A DNA stretch of 64,000 bases from Lingula anatina (lineage: Eukaryota; Brachiopoda; Lingulata; Lingulida; Lingulidae). Under the pieces are notes generated by a model. It saw only the letters and a program-made list of their open reading frames with translations. It ran no database searches and was not told the DNA's origin. Below are positions 35,101 to 44,487 of this stretch, in pieces (position 1 is the stretch's first letter; each line of letters opens with the position of its first letter). The translations under genes and the position numbers were made by a program. The stretch is taken from assembly GCF_001039355.2 (NCBI RefSeq), contig NW_019775942.1:24903-88902 (forward strand), given 5' to 3'.

Positions 35101-38100
35101 GGTCCTGCACTTCCTCTGGCGCCAGCACTTCCAGCGGCTCCACGGTCACCCTTCGGACCTAGAGACCAAAACGTTCGTTGAATGAATTTTCTTTCAGGAT
35201 ACAGTCATTAAGACTTTTTACAAAGCAGCCATTTTGAACAACAAAAAACAATGGCAGTAGGTATGCTTAAACGTTAAAGCAATTAGACTGCCATACTACT
35301 GACTTTGAGTTAACGTAATTTTTTGGCAGGTGTGTCGGCATGATGAAACAGACAAACTACACATGTGTAACCCTGTGAGCAAAAAAGTAATTTTTATATG
35401 ACATATCAATGGAAATCAAGGTATGGTGGCCTTAAACTTTCTGTTAGCCGCTGATACCGTGTTCTTTTAGATTCATCGTAAGAAAACAGTAATACAAGAC
35501 AAAAGCCGCGACAAGACGGTATTGTAATTCAAATATATTGACTATAGTTTTTTACCTGCTGGACCGGCTGGTCCTCTAGCTCCAGCGGCACCTGCTGGTC
35601 CTCTGCTGCCCGCTGGTCCTCTGGGACCTGCGGGTCCTTGGGCACCATCGTTACCACGAGGTCCAGTGGCACCGGGACGACCGGCCGCACCTGGTCAGAA
35701 AAATGACAGCGATGAATGTATATATTAATATCGAAAATTAAATATTGCACTGAACAGATTTGATTAAATAGTTAAGATAAAACGTTCTGTTCTTTAATTT
35801 ATGCCACAAATGCCTCTATCATGACCATTAAATACCAGCAAAACATAAAACAAAGCAGTGTACATACCTCTAGCACCAGGTGATCCTTTCGGACCTGCTG
35901 GGCCAGTTGCCCCTGGGGCACCGTCACGTCCGTTACGTCCTGCTGGGCCACGGGAACCTGCAGGGCCACGAGCACCTGCCGGGCCTGCTGGTCCTGTCGC
36001 ACCTAGTGATGGAATAGACACATACACATGTGAAAACTTTCGCGCAGACAAAATATCCAAACGTCTCACATTATTGATTTTCACTATCTGAGCTCGGTTA
36101 TGACCATGCTTGGTTTCTTCATTAAAGACACAAGTAAGGCAAAGTATTATATACTGAAAACGAATCCCTTATGACTGAAAATTTCAGCTTAACATATAGA
36201 TTAATATGACCAACGTACCTGGTGCGCCATTTGTTCCTGCTGGTCCACGGGCACCAGTGGCGCCGGGACTGCCTGCCGGACCTGCGGGACCTCGAGCACC
36301 TGGGGGACAAAAGCGTAGCAACAGTGTATGAATCGTTGGTAAAGGACGTTTATACATAAAAATCATGATATTATAATGATCAATGAAATATGTTTACAGT
36401 TAAAAATGATTGCCTTTAACATTGTACTGCTGTTTTGACTCTTACCTGGAGCACCGTCTCTGCCGTTAGCGCCATCTCTGCCCCGGGGTCCCGTGGGTCC
36501 TGCTGGGCCCTGAACGAAAGTTTGTATAATTGTTACATTTTGGTTAGGCCATTTACTGTCTGAAACACAGCTGTGAGGAAGTGGCAGAAAGCAATTTGGA
36601 GTTTTTCGCATTATTTTGCTTATATAGCGTTGTATAAATGTGTCAAAGGTGAAATAGGGAAACCTCCGATCCTCCTAAATGATTCTGGAGCTTTAATTTT
36701 CCTACTTTATGCTCGGTATTACAACCCCGTCCTTTCAAGCAAATGCACATCATTTCAGATCTCTCCGCTCAAGCATTGAACAACAAAGTACCTTGATGTT
36801 AATATTACTAATAAAAAATTACATTGAACAGAAGTCGATTATCTGACACTAATATAAGTTCCATAGCATACCCTAGGTCCGGGAGATCCGGCGGCACCAG
36901 CTGGGCCTGCCCTGCCGTCAGCACCTGTTGGACCACGTGGTCCTGTGGGGCCAGCACGGCCTGCGGCGCCTCTTGCACCGGCCTGACCTGTGGCGCCATC
37001 TTTACCAGCTGGGCCTGTGAGAAAAGACGGCGTTATTTTACGAAAAGTCTAGAAATAACGGCACATGGAATGAATATAGCAGTTTGCAGTATGTGCAAGA
37101 ATGTAACGATTTCTCAAAAATGCGGCTTTATTTACTAACTGTTATTCAACATATTTCTTCTGATCGTACCTCAATGTGTCAGCCTAGCTTAATGCATTGC
37201 ACTTTGTTAATTAAGAGTGCCAGTTTTCAAAACTGAAAATTAAAAAGTAAGGTATATTTGGAGACAAGTAATAAAGGTTGCTACATTACCTCTCGCTCCT
37301 GCGGGTCCAGTGGCACCTGGTCGACCACCTGGGCCAGCGTCTCCCGCGGGTCCTCTCTGACCTGCTGCTCCTGTCGCACCTGCCGGGCCACGGTCACCTG
37401 CAACGCCAGTGGGACCTCGAGGTCCAGCTGGACCAGGAGATCCTGCTCTTCCTGTAGCTCCTCGAGGTCCGGGGTCTCCCTTAGCGCCGGCTGAACCAGC
37501 TCTTCCAGCAGAGCCGGCCGGACCTCTGTCTCCTGGGGGACCCCGGGCTCCGTCCTGACCTGCCGGACCCCTGGGGCCCGGCGCTCCATCGCTTCCTGGT
37601 CTCCCAGCAGCTCCTGCAGGACCGGCTGGACCGGCTGGTCCGCGAGGTCCTGCGTCACCCTTGGCACCTGCTGATCCTGGTCTGCCGTCAGCACCCGCGG
37701 GACCACGTGGACCTGTCGGACCTGCTGCGCCTGTAATTACACACACACACCCACAAAAAAATTAAAGCTGTATAGTTTGCTGTATCTCGCAAATAGGGCA
37801 GATGTCAATTGAAATTTGAAAAACAGATTAATTAAAAAGGGGTACAAAATAGAATATACGCACTTGCCAGTACCTCATTGAATCCTGATATATTAATGAT
37901 AATTGTTTGTTAACTTTTATGTATGTAAGTTCTTTGATGTGTATTCTTCTCCAAACTTGTATAACCGATACGCAATACATTACGCCACTAGTCACACTCA
38001 ATGTACCATTTGTTTTTAAGAAAACCTTTTCATGTTCATTTACCTGCCGGTCCTCTGGGACCTGTAGGCCCAGCTGGACCCCGTGCTCCGTCTGAACCAG

Positions 38101-41100
38101 CTCTACCGTTGGCTCCTGCAGCACCCCTAGGACCGGTGGCTCCTGCTGGACCACGTGCTCCTGGGGAGCCATCTCTTCCGGCGGGTCCTCTGGGTCCTGG
38201 GCCACCAGCGGGGCCTCTAGGTCCTGCAGGGCCTCTGGCTCCTGGGGAGCCATCTCTACCTCTCGCCCCGTCAGAACCTGAGGGAAAGTAAAGAGAAAGC
38301 GAGGTAGTTTTTTTTTTTAAATTAGACTATCAAATTTTATTAATAGGTGTAGTTTATGGGAACAGTAAAATCTATAATAATGGTTATAAAACAACGCATC
38401 TATAATAATGGTTATAAAACAACGCGCTTTATCCTTAGCAACAAGACAATGAACGTCCTTGCAGTTATGGCGCACATGTCTTTTCAGCATTACGTCTCTT
38501 ACTCCTTATTTATTAATAATTTCAATATTCATATACCTGCTCTTCCAGCGGCTCCAGCGGGTCCTCTTGCACCCGCAGGCCCTCTAGCGCCGGCCGGTCC
38601 TCGAGGTCCAGCAGGTCCTGCTGCTCCGGGAGAACCGTCTCTTCCGTCTTTACCAGCGGCACCGGCAGCACCTACAGAATGAAAGAAGCTTTACAGATAT
38701 AGAATGTACATTTTGAATAGCATTTATGTAACATGTGATGTTTCATTAAGATATAAAGAAATTTCTTGTGTCATGAAACGGAATAAACAAAAGAAAAACA
38801 TCAAAGTTTTAATAATGAAGGACCTTAAAATGTTCAACGATGTCAACAGCAAGAAAGCGGCAATTTGCCGTGGCTTTTCTAACACATTAAATCCGTGACG
38901 CACCTCGAGGTCCTGTGGCACCGTCTGAACCGTCACGGCCGTTCCTTCCAGCTGGACCTCTTGGTCCGGTAGGGCCAGCAGAGCCCGGTCTTCCTGCAGG
39001 GCCGGTGTCGCCTTTGGGACCGTCTCTGCCAGCAGCGCCGGCTGGACCAGCTGGACCTGCTGGGCCTGCTGGACCAGTTGAGCCCTTAGTTCCTCTGAAT
39101 TTGTGAGGGATAAGAATAATTATGCAGCTACAGTAGGACTTGGTTTGCAGAGATAGAGCTTATATATCTCATTTATTTCGATCATACATAACGTAAATGT
39201 TTATTAGAAATTACTCAAAAATGCGAAAATATTTGTAAATGTAATTTTTCTGTTTTGCACTCTTTAAAGAATTGTTTGTAAACGTGGAAGCTATATTTCA
39301 GATGTTTCTTTGAAGACCGTTTGATTGACAGTTGTTTATAATTTCAATACAAAATATCACCTTGATCAATGGTGAGCTATGAGCAGCTGATACGACAAAA
39401 ATATCGCTATGAGGTCACTTACCTAGGACCGGTGGGCCCGTCATTGCCACGTCTGCCTGGGTCTCCTCTTGGTCCAGTAGGCCCTCTACCGCTATCTCCT
39501 GTAACTCCTCGAGGTCCTGTTGGTCCTGTGTCTCCCCTCGGTCCAGGCATTCCTGGGATTCCTGGGATTCCGGCCAACTCGATAATCAGGACCAAATCTG
39601 TCAGAGAGGAAGAGACATTGATAATGTGGGAAACTGTAATTTGCATAGGTACATTCAATTAAATGGCTCATTGACGGTGGACAGTAGCAAAACTGAACGG
39701 ATAGTCATACCGTGTCACTTTTATCAGATTCTTAAAGTTTTAGTCAGAAATATGTCGTTTGATGTGTGTGCGTGCGTGTGCATGTGTGTAGACCTCTGTG
39801 TGTTTGGTGTGCGCGTGTGTATGTGTGTGTGTGCGTATGCGTGTGAATTTCGTGTACTACACATTTACCTAAATCACATAGTCTTCCCAAAAATCCACTT
39901 CTGCAGTTGCACTGTGAGAAGCCGTCCGATTCCCTGACTACACATGTGCCATCATTCCTGCATGGGTTCGGGTTGCACGCCAATGCTACAAGGTAAAATC
40001 ATAGTTATACCGTACTTATGTCCTTTCTGGACAACCTCAGCAAACTATTCTATCTATAAAAAACACAATTTGATCATGTGAATTTAAACAAAACTGATAA
40101 ATAATCTTTTTTCATAGTCTAATCAATTATTTAAAATTATATCCAATTACAGCTTTTAATCAAGCACTGGTGTCACCAAGTTTAAAGTAAATACATTGTA
40201 AATATACTCCTGCGTCCTCAGTTGCCCACTTACATGTTTCACAGTTCTTTCCAGTGAGGTAGGACCGACATGAACACGTGTATCCCCCGGCCTGGTCGCT
40301 GGCGGGCGTACACACGCCCCCGTACATACAGGGGTTCGGTAAACACGCCGTGATGTGAACTCGCATATCTAAACAGACACAGGGAATATTAATTGATCTA
40401 ATAATTACACTTCTGTCAATGTGTTATTTAGATCTCCACCCAACCCCACCATTCCTACGTCTTAACGCTGTATCGTTGATTGATATTACAAGAAAAGAAT
40501 ATGATGATGTTAGGCCTATATTTTAATACATGATAGCAGCATACCGGAATGGATTCAGAATTAGATTCAAGCAGAATTATATATCCATTGACGCTTTCAA
40601 TGAACTAAACTGAAGCATAGAGATCTCAACAGAATAAAACGGATATGCATATTATTTACATACATGCATAGATAAATGAGACATATCGTATTAAACCGTC
40701 GAACTGATTTGAAATATGTAGACGTCTGCATAAAAATTTTGTTGTCATTGTCCGGTCATTATCGTAACACACTTGATTTATATTTGGAACTCAACGGACC
40801 ATTGCTAATTACGCAAATTTACCTATTTGGCAGAAAAGCCCGAAAAAGTTAGCGGGGCAAATGCAAACTTTGCTTCCGTCTGACTTTTGTGCACATGTTC
40901 CTCCGTTTTGACAGAAGCTGGAGTCACATCCTTTGTCTGAAATAAGATACGTCATGGAATCAGAGTCATCGAGTGCAAATGAAATTTAAAACATGATGCA
41001 TACATTCTACTTGCAATCGTCTTATCTCATGGAATTTAATGCGTTTGCAGGACATTTTTGCTCAGTATTGGCAAGAAACGTCCACCTTATCAATAGGGCC

Positions 41101-43686
41101 ACACTGCTTAAAGATACAAAACACTCACATTCTTGACACAAGCGGCCACTGAACGGCTCCTTGCACTGACAGATAAACCCGTTGCCATTGCTGGCACCCG
41201 TTTGCTGACACGTGCCGCCATTTTGGCAGGGCGAGGAGCAGCAGGCGCCGCACTTGGCTCCGGATTCCTGTGAGATTGTTATGTCCACCTTGTCTGCGTT
41301 CAAATCTGAAATGAAAGATCAACGTTAGTTTTGAAATTTATCTATTGAAATTATGAACTACATATGTGTTATAAAAAAAACTTTTTTCTTTCATTTTAAA
41401 TCTGCAAAGCGAAGAAAACATTTGTTTTTAAAATCGAAGGCGGTTTCAAATTTCAACATATTTAATCTAAATTAAGATTCTACAAAACAAAAGAAAAAAA
41501 AACTATGGCAAAAGACTGATCAGTTCAGACCGCGTCTTACCTATTTGACACGTAGATCCAAAGTACCTTTCTGGGCATGCGCACATTGAGCCAGATCGGC
41601 CGGCCACGCATGTACCTCCGTTCTTGCAGTCCAGTTTTTGTATGCATATTGGTCCTATATTAGAAGATAAAATATCAGTCCACGCTACACAGTTACTTTT
41701 GAGGAATAATGTTATTTTGAATAATTATAAATTAGCCAAATAATTATGAAATTAGCTAAGGAGATATGTAAGCCAAATAATGGATACTTGATAATGCACC
41801 CACCATTCGTAACTTATTTATATACAATGGAGATTTTCCCACTACATTAATTTTTTTAATTATTGGGAAAATATCATGTCTTCTGAACTTTTTTGGGTGT
41901 AGTTTGCACCCAGTTTCAGTCAGGTTGGACACGTACTTTGATCACATCGTTCACCGGTCCAGTTCTCGTCACACACGCACCGGAAGCTGTCACCCTGTGG
42001 CACACATTTGCCATTGGCGCATGGGTTGTTCCTACAAGGTGGATCGGGTATCTCTAACATAGAAAAAAGGAAGTTAAGATTCGGATAACTGCTTCTTAGA
42101 CAGAGAACAAAATCATGCGCGCAATTTTCAACTAAAAATATATATGAGCTCATTTCCGTATTTACATATACAGTATGCACATGTATAATCGTGCTATTTC
42201 TCGATACGAACAGCTCAATTAAACGAAGAGATTACATAAAGTGCTACAAGTTTTATTTGAACAAAGGATTTTGAAAAATCTCCTGTTATCTAATTATCAT
42301 TTGTTACCTAATTATCATTTTATATACTTTGTGGTTTTTACCTTCAGATGGACAACACTGGTAGGCAAACCTCGTGTTTGGAGACTTGCTGAAGGAGCAG
42401 ACGTCTGTCATGTTGACAGTACAGCTCGGCAGACCGTCACAATGAGACTTGGCCGCGTACGTGAAGTACTCCAAGTTAGAGTCCGTAACGGCACAGAACG
42501 GGTCATTAGCGTAGTTGCAGAAACGCCTGACACGCACCTGCGCCTTGCCGCAAGACAAGCTTAATTGCGAGTTGGTGCGGCAGTTGAACTCCCCGAATTG
42601 TTCTAGGGAAAAGAAGTCAAATTGACATCTTTTATACTCCAATTGGGTAAATTATTATGTTGCAACGGGTAATACTATAGTGTGCATTCTGTCTGTCAAT
42701 GAATGTAGAAATTACTATATTCATGGCGTAACGTACACGGATATGTATGACTGACTGACTCAAAGGAATATTTCATCTGGCTTTGAATTTGAAGAGCTGA
42801 TGCAATTCTGCCCATGCACTTAACGGAGTGAAATTGAAGGGTCAGCACAACTTAACACCCCAGCTAGTGGAACCTCCAAAAACACATTTGGTTACATGTG
42901 CCAGTCGCGAATTCCTCACCTCCTACAACGCACCCCTCAGCGTCGCCCTTCTCACAGTATGTGCCATAGAACCCACAGGTACAGGCACACCTGAAGCCAG
43001 CGATGTAGCCGTCCCTGTCGTACAACTTGGCACATTGGCCGCCATTCTTACACGATGGCTTGGCACATGGGTCATAATCTGAAATTAGACGCACATATTA
43101 AGGAAGTGCTTCAAACAAGCTTCTATTCTTTGGTATATTAAATCAAATTGATTGGTCTTTTTCTTCCCAGCTGTTTGAAGTCAATTAAACTCTAAAATGG
43201 GAACAAAATTAACAATACAGAATATTTTCAATTTGCCTTAACGGATGTAAATTGAGTACATACATAGCACTGAGATTATAATTAATTTATACGTGTTAAT
43301 TATTTAAAAGCAGAATGCACTGTCAGTTTTATGGGCTATATGTTATTGTGTCAGCTAGATATATTTGAGATATAAGTCGTCCCATAATATTTTTTAAACG
43401 TTTGACAGGGTACATTGTGATTTATAAAACAGTAAAGAAGAAATGTCCATATTTTCTTGGATCAGCTGAAGCATTGCCTTTTTATCAAATTAAAGAGTAA
43501 GAAATAATAATGAACTTCACCTTGTTGCCTGCATCCAGATGGCGGACACCCAGGCACGTAGCGTTTCGATCTTACGTTAACTTCATTCTTCAAAGGTCCA
43601 AGGGGCTGGAGAGGTATCGCTAATGTTACAGCGACACCTATCGAAAGTAGCAGCCCCTGCAGGAGACGCGTCGTCTGCCTGCCCAT
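22387..43686 (-). CDS. gene A: secreted EGF-SUEL-EGF6-collagen protein
   Basis: Coding exons run from 43686 down to 22387. Order: signal peptide ([20 protein letters not shown] start) with a possible furin-type RSKR site; EGF1; a SUEL-type lectin-like module; EGF2-7; a hydrophobic lead-in ([16 protein letters not shown]); about 1,930 residues of Gly-X-Y rich in GPR/GPA/GAR; and a Cys-rich tail. Counting the duplicated 2.7-kb block once gives about 2,490 residues. Collagen triplets form triple helices outside the cell, EGF repeats bind proteins, and SUEL modules in other proteins bind galactose or rhamnose; binding here is inferred, not seen. There is no COLFI, C4 or vWA domain. Nearly all introns are phase 1. 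The exceptions are one phase-0 border (36510/36872) and two phase-2 borders (29774/30052 and 39094/39423). It is paralogous to gene B at 49329. Confidence 0.9.
23140..23186. repeat. (AT)n microsatellite
   Basis: About 23 AT units in the last intron of gene A, 29 bases from the donor of the next exon. Confidence 0.95.
23215..23358 (-). CDS. gene A collagen exon
   Basis: 144 bases, 48 codons of unbroken Gly-X-Y, phase 1 at both ends. Confidence 0.9.
23686..23901 (-). CDS. gene A collagen exon
   Basis: 216 bases, 72 codons, phase 1-1. It carries one break, GSGVGPAG, and has [10 protein letters not shown] and [10 protein letters not shown]. Confidence 0.9.
24146..24214 (-). CDS. gene A collagen exon with a triplet break
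   Basis: 69 bases, phase 1-1. It contains [10 protein letters not shown], where one Gly-X-Y unit has lost a residue, so the length is not a multiple of nine. Confidence 0.85.
24385..24579 (-). CDS. gene A collagen exon (complete copy)
   Basis: 195 bases, 65 codons, starts [13 protein letters not shown], phase 1-1. Its 5' portion is repeated at 27214-27321. Confidence 0.88.
24825..24947 (-). CDS. gene A collagen exon (copy 1)
   Basis: 123 bases, starts [10 protein letters not shown], contains a GSGPAG break, phase 1-1. Confidence 0.85.
25297..25410 (-). CDS. gene A collagen exon (copy 1)
   Basis: 114 bases, starts GRGRDGPTG, contains [10 protein letters not shown] with an RGD tripeptide, phase 1-1. 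Confidence 0.85.
25799..25942 (-). CDS. gene A collagen exon (copy 1)
   Basis: 144 bases, 48 codons, [13 protein letters not shown] start, phase 1-1. Confidence 0.87.
26223..26396 (-). CDS. gene A collagen exon (copy 1)
   Basis: 174 bases, 58 codons, [14 protein letters not shown] start with a short break, phase 1-1. Confidence 0.85.
26864..27060 (-). CDS. gene A collagen exon (copy 1), phase-2 acceptor
   Basis: 197 bases, starts (R)[12 protein letters not shown]. The acceptor attccag leaves one base before the first Gly codon, so it needs a phase-2 donor upstream. In this assembly only the exon at 30052 offers one, and it is separated from here by the second copy. Confidence 0.82.
27213..27213. 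other. single-N assembly join
   Basis: One undetermined base exactly at the border of the two 2.7-kb copies. Confidence 0.95.
27214..27321 (-). pseudogene. truncated collagen exon at the duplication join
   Basis: This repeats the 5' 108 bases of the 195-base exon at 24385-24579, then stops at the N. The last 87 bases and the donor are missing, so it cannot splice as assembled. It is more likely an assembly edge than a biological break. Confidence 0.75.
27567..27689 (-). CDS. gene A collagen exon (copy 2 of 24825-24947)
   Basis: 123 bases, same protein as copy 1. Confidence 0.85.
28040..28153 (-). CDS. gene A collagen exon (copy 2 of 25297-25410)
   Basis: 114 bases, phase 1-1. Confidence 0.85.
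28536..28679 (-). CDS. gene A collagen exon (copy 2 of 25799-25942)
   Basis: 144 bases, phase 1-1; the donor side reads CTCGG|gtaatt instead of CTCAG|gtaatt in copy 1. Confidence 0.85.
28947..29120 (-). CDS. gene A collagen exon (copy 2 of 26223-26396)
   Basis: 174 bases, phase 1-1; starts [14 protein letters not shown], with Ala where copy 1 has Pro. Confidence 0.85.
29578..29774 (-). CDS. gene A collagen exon (copy 2 of 26864-27060)
   Basis: 197 bases with a phase-2 acceptor that matches the phase-2 donor of the exon at 30052 (GCAAG|gtaaat). Confidence 0.87.
30052..30247 (-). CDS. gene A collagen exon, phase-2 donor
   Basis: 196 bases. It ends GGAGCAAG|gt; two bases of an Arg codon are completed by the next exon. 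Not duplicated. Confidence 0.88.
30416..31615 (-). CDS. gene A long collagen exon (1,200 bases)
   Basis: 400 codons of nearly pure Gly-X-Y, from [13 protein letters not shown] to the donor at 30415. Phase 1 at both ends. It is by far the longest exon of gene A, and intron loss or internal expansion is likely. Repeats of GARGPAG and GPAGPAG are dense, and there are no cysteines. Confidence 0.92.
31938..32045 (-). CDS. gene A collagen exon
   Basis: 108 bases, 36 codons (12 triplets), [13 protein letters not shown] start, phase 1-1. Confidence 0.88.
32043..32225. repeat. intronic 89-bp duplication that includes a splice acceptor
   Basis: GTCCTGGAGGAAGAGGAAAA at 32043 recurs as GTCCTGGATGAGGAGGAAAA at 32132, each followed by ATAACACATTGCTG and further on TTTTGACAGAC and AATAACATTTAG. 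The copy carries a second acceptor-like site (catccag|GAC). Confidence 0.75.
32472..32687 (-). CDS. gene A collagen exon
   Basis: 216 bases, 72 codons, [13 protein letters not shown] start, phase 1-1. Confidence 0.88.
33034..33204 (-). CDS. gene A collagen exon
   Basis: 171 bases, 57 codons, [13 protein letters not shown] start, phase 1-1. Confidence 0.88.
33498..33668 (-). CDS. gene A collagen exon
   Basis: 171 bases, 57 codons, [13 protein letters not shown] start; the donor is the weak form CAG|gtgcga. Confidence 0.86.
33999..34205 (-). CDS. gene A collagen exon
   Basis: 207 bases, 69 codons, [13 protein letters not shown] start, phase 1-1. Confidence 0.88.
34412..34636 (-). CDS. gene A collagen exon
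   Basis: 225 bases, 75 codons, contains [13 protein letters not shown], phase 1-1. Confidence 0.88.
34916..35158 (-). CDS. gene A collagen exon
   Basis: 243 bases, 81 codons, [13 protein letters not shown] start, phase 1-1. Confidence 0.88.
35556..35690 (-). CDS. gene A collagen exon
   Basis: 135 bases, 45 codons, [13 protein letters not shown] start, phase 1-1. Confidence 0.88.
35868..36002 (-). CDS. gene A collagen exon
   Basis: 135 bases, 45 codons, [13 protein letters not shown] start and [10 protein letters not shown], phase 1-1. Confidence 0.88.
36219..36299 (-). CDS. gene A collagen exon
   Basis: 81 bases, 27 codons, [13 protein letters not shown] start, phase 1-1. Confidence 0.86.
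36446..36509 (-). CDS. gene A collagen exon with phase-0 acceptor
   Basis: 64 bases. The acceptor gttcag is followed by a full Gly codon (GGC CCA GCA), so the intron before it is phase 0. This agrees with the exon at 36872. Confidence 0.84.
36872..37014 (-). CDS. gene A collagen exon with phase-0 donor
   Basis: 143 bases, [10 protein letters not shown] start, ends SPGPR at AGG|gtatgc. Confidence 0.85.
37290..37730 (-). CDS. gene A collagen exon (441 bases)
   Basis: 147 codons, starts [13 protein letters not shown]-like, contains [13 protein letters not shown], phase 1-1. Confidence 0.9.
38044..38277 (-). CDS. gene A collagen exon
   Basis: 234 bases, 78 codons, [13 protein letters not shown] start, phase 1-1. 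Confidence 0.88.
38371..38425. repeat. 28-bp tandem duplication in an intron
   Basis: TCTATAATAATGGTTATAAA followed by ACAACGC occurs twice in direct succession. Confidence 0.9.
38537..38671 (-). CDS. gene A collagen exon
   Basis: 135 bases, 45 codons, [13 protein letters not shown] start, phase 1-1. Confidence 0.88.
38904..39094 (-). CDS. gene A collagen exon, phase-2 acceptor
   Basis: 191 bases, (R)[13 protein letters not shown] start. One base completes an Arg codon from the exon at 39423. Confidence 0.86.
39423..39597 (-). CDS. gene A lead-in and first collagen exon
   Basis: 175 bases. Begins [19 protein letters not shown], a hydrophobic stretch entering the triple helix, then [10 protein letters not shown] with an RGD. 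Ends with two bases of a codon (phase 2). Confidence 0.87.
39869..39985 (-). CDS. gene A EGF7
   Basis: One exon, one EGF module: [17 protein letters not shown] then [15 protein letters not shown], six cysteines, phase 1-1. Confidence 0.9.
40234..40368 (-). CDS. gene A EGF6
   Basis: [20 protein letters not shown] then [16 protein letters not shown]. Pairs with the gene B exon at 60606 ([13 protein letters not shown]). Confidence 0.9.
40823..40936 (-). CDS. gene A EGF5
   Basis: [17 protein letters not shown] then [15 protein letters not shown]. Phase 1-1. Confidence 0.9.
   Translation of the reverse strand, partial: TKDVTPASVKTEEHVHKSQTEAKFAFAPLTFSGFSAK
41129..41305 (-). CDS. gene A EGF4 with N-terminal extension
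   Basis: [17 protein letters not shown] linker, then [15 protein letters not shown] and [14 protein letters not shown]. The CxxCC start is shared with the gene B exon at 61777 ([13 protein letters not shown]). Confidence 0.9.
41541..41654 (-). CDS. gene A EGF3
   Basis: [16 protein letters not shown] then [15 protein letters not shown]. Phase 1-1. Confidence 0.9.
   Translation of the reverse strand, partial: DQYAYKNWTARTEVHAWPADLAQCAHAQKGTLDLRVK
41937..42053 (-). CDS. gene A EGF2
   Basis: [17 protein letters not shown] then [18 protein letters not shown]. Phase 1-1. Confidence 0.9.
42342..42602 (-). CDS. gene A SUEL-type lectin-like module
   Basis: A single 87-codon exon starting EQFGEFNC. 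It carries [16 protein letters not shown], then [16 protein letters not shown] and FAYQCC, the order of cysteines and the CDG..SC.V core of the galactose/rhamnose-binding SUEL family. The YGR and DPC motifs typical of active sites are changed, so sugar binding is uncertain. It has an NMT sequon. Confidence 0.8.
42920..43078 (-). CDS. gene A EGF1
   Basis: [16 protein letters not shown] then [17 protein letters not shown] and a short tail [10 protein letters not shown]. It is encoded by one exon, unlike gene B, where it is split. Confidence 0.9.
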
Positions 43687-43691
43687 AGCAG
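43521..43691 (-). CDS. gene A signal-peptide exon
   Basis: Coding from ATG at 43686. [20 protein letters not shown] is a good signal peptide, followed by [16 protein letters not shown] with a dibasic RSKR. Only five bases separate the ATG from an acceptor (attctag), so a non-coding 5' exon must exist upstream. Confidence 0.85.
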
Positions 43692-44046
43692 CTAGAATGG
43701 AAGGAAATATTACAGTGCCAAGGTGGTGAAATTATATAACTAGGCAAGGGGTGCTTTGTAATAAAGTCTGTGTACTGAAGTTAAATATAATGTCTATTAC
43801 AATTGAAAAGAAATGCCGTGACCCGGAATTTCCTACTGGCACACAGCTATTAATATACTATATATGGTAATGAATACATGTAATTGAAATTTCGAGAAAG
43901 TTACTGGCTTTGAAAGGGCGTTGTCTTTGGTTTTCTTAATCTTTTTTGGGGTAGTCACAACCATAATGAAAACCACTATTTAAATAACTTCAAATAGCCA
44001 TTAGCCGACCACGCTGCCCTCACGTTACATTGCCGTCAGGACTTAC

Positions 44047-44072
44047 ATGCGCTAAGCACCGTGATGGACGGC
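44047..44072 (-). other. candidate 5'UTR exon of gene A
   Basis: Minus-strand CTTAGCGCAT|gtaagt is a full-consensus donor 355 bases upstream of the coding exon. The start at about 44072 is set only by the spacing from the TATA-like box. Confidence 0.4.
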
Positions 44073-44094
44073 AAAAAGAACACCGCCAGTGACG

Positions 44095-44101
44095 TTTTTA
44101 T
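44095..44101 (-). promoter_or_regulatory. TATA-like box of gene A
   Basis: ATAAAAA on the minus strand, about 25-30 bases upstream of the inferred start. Proposed from position and sequence only. Confidence 0.35.
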
Positions 44102-44393
44102 GTTGTCCAAAGTGCGTCATCAAGGCAATGCCCTCATCGCTCGGGCGGTGACTCAAGTTAAAGGATAATGGCGGAAATGGTTTTGTTGAACAGTGGAAAA
44201 TTTCGTTTCGATTTATGGGACTTACACGTGAGACTTTAATTGACTGGTTGTCCTCAGCAATATAATTGCTTTCGTATTTTGTGGCCTTTCAAATGATTAT
44301 TTTTCCGGTTGTTTTCAGATATAATGGGACCGCCCAACCCGCCTTCCTTTGTGTTAGAAGTGGCCACAAATTGATAACGTTGCATGAAACTCT

Positions 44394-44398
<5 letters not shown>

Positions 44399-44484
<86 letters not shown>
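44399..44484. repeat. poly(A) followed by (AT)n
   Basis: About 30 A residues run directly into about 28 AT units. Confidence 0.95.

Positions 44485-44487
<3 letters not shown>

Noticed and set aside
39744-39983. His/Thr-rich extension of the EGF7 frame
   Set aside because: It is translation of a (GT)n-rich intron beyond a clear donor at 39868/39869.
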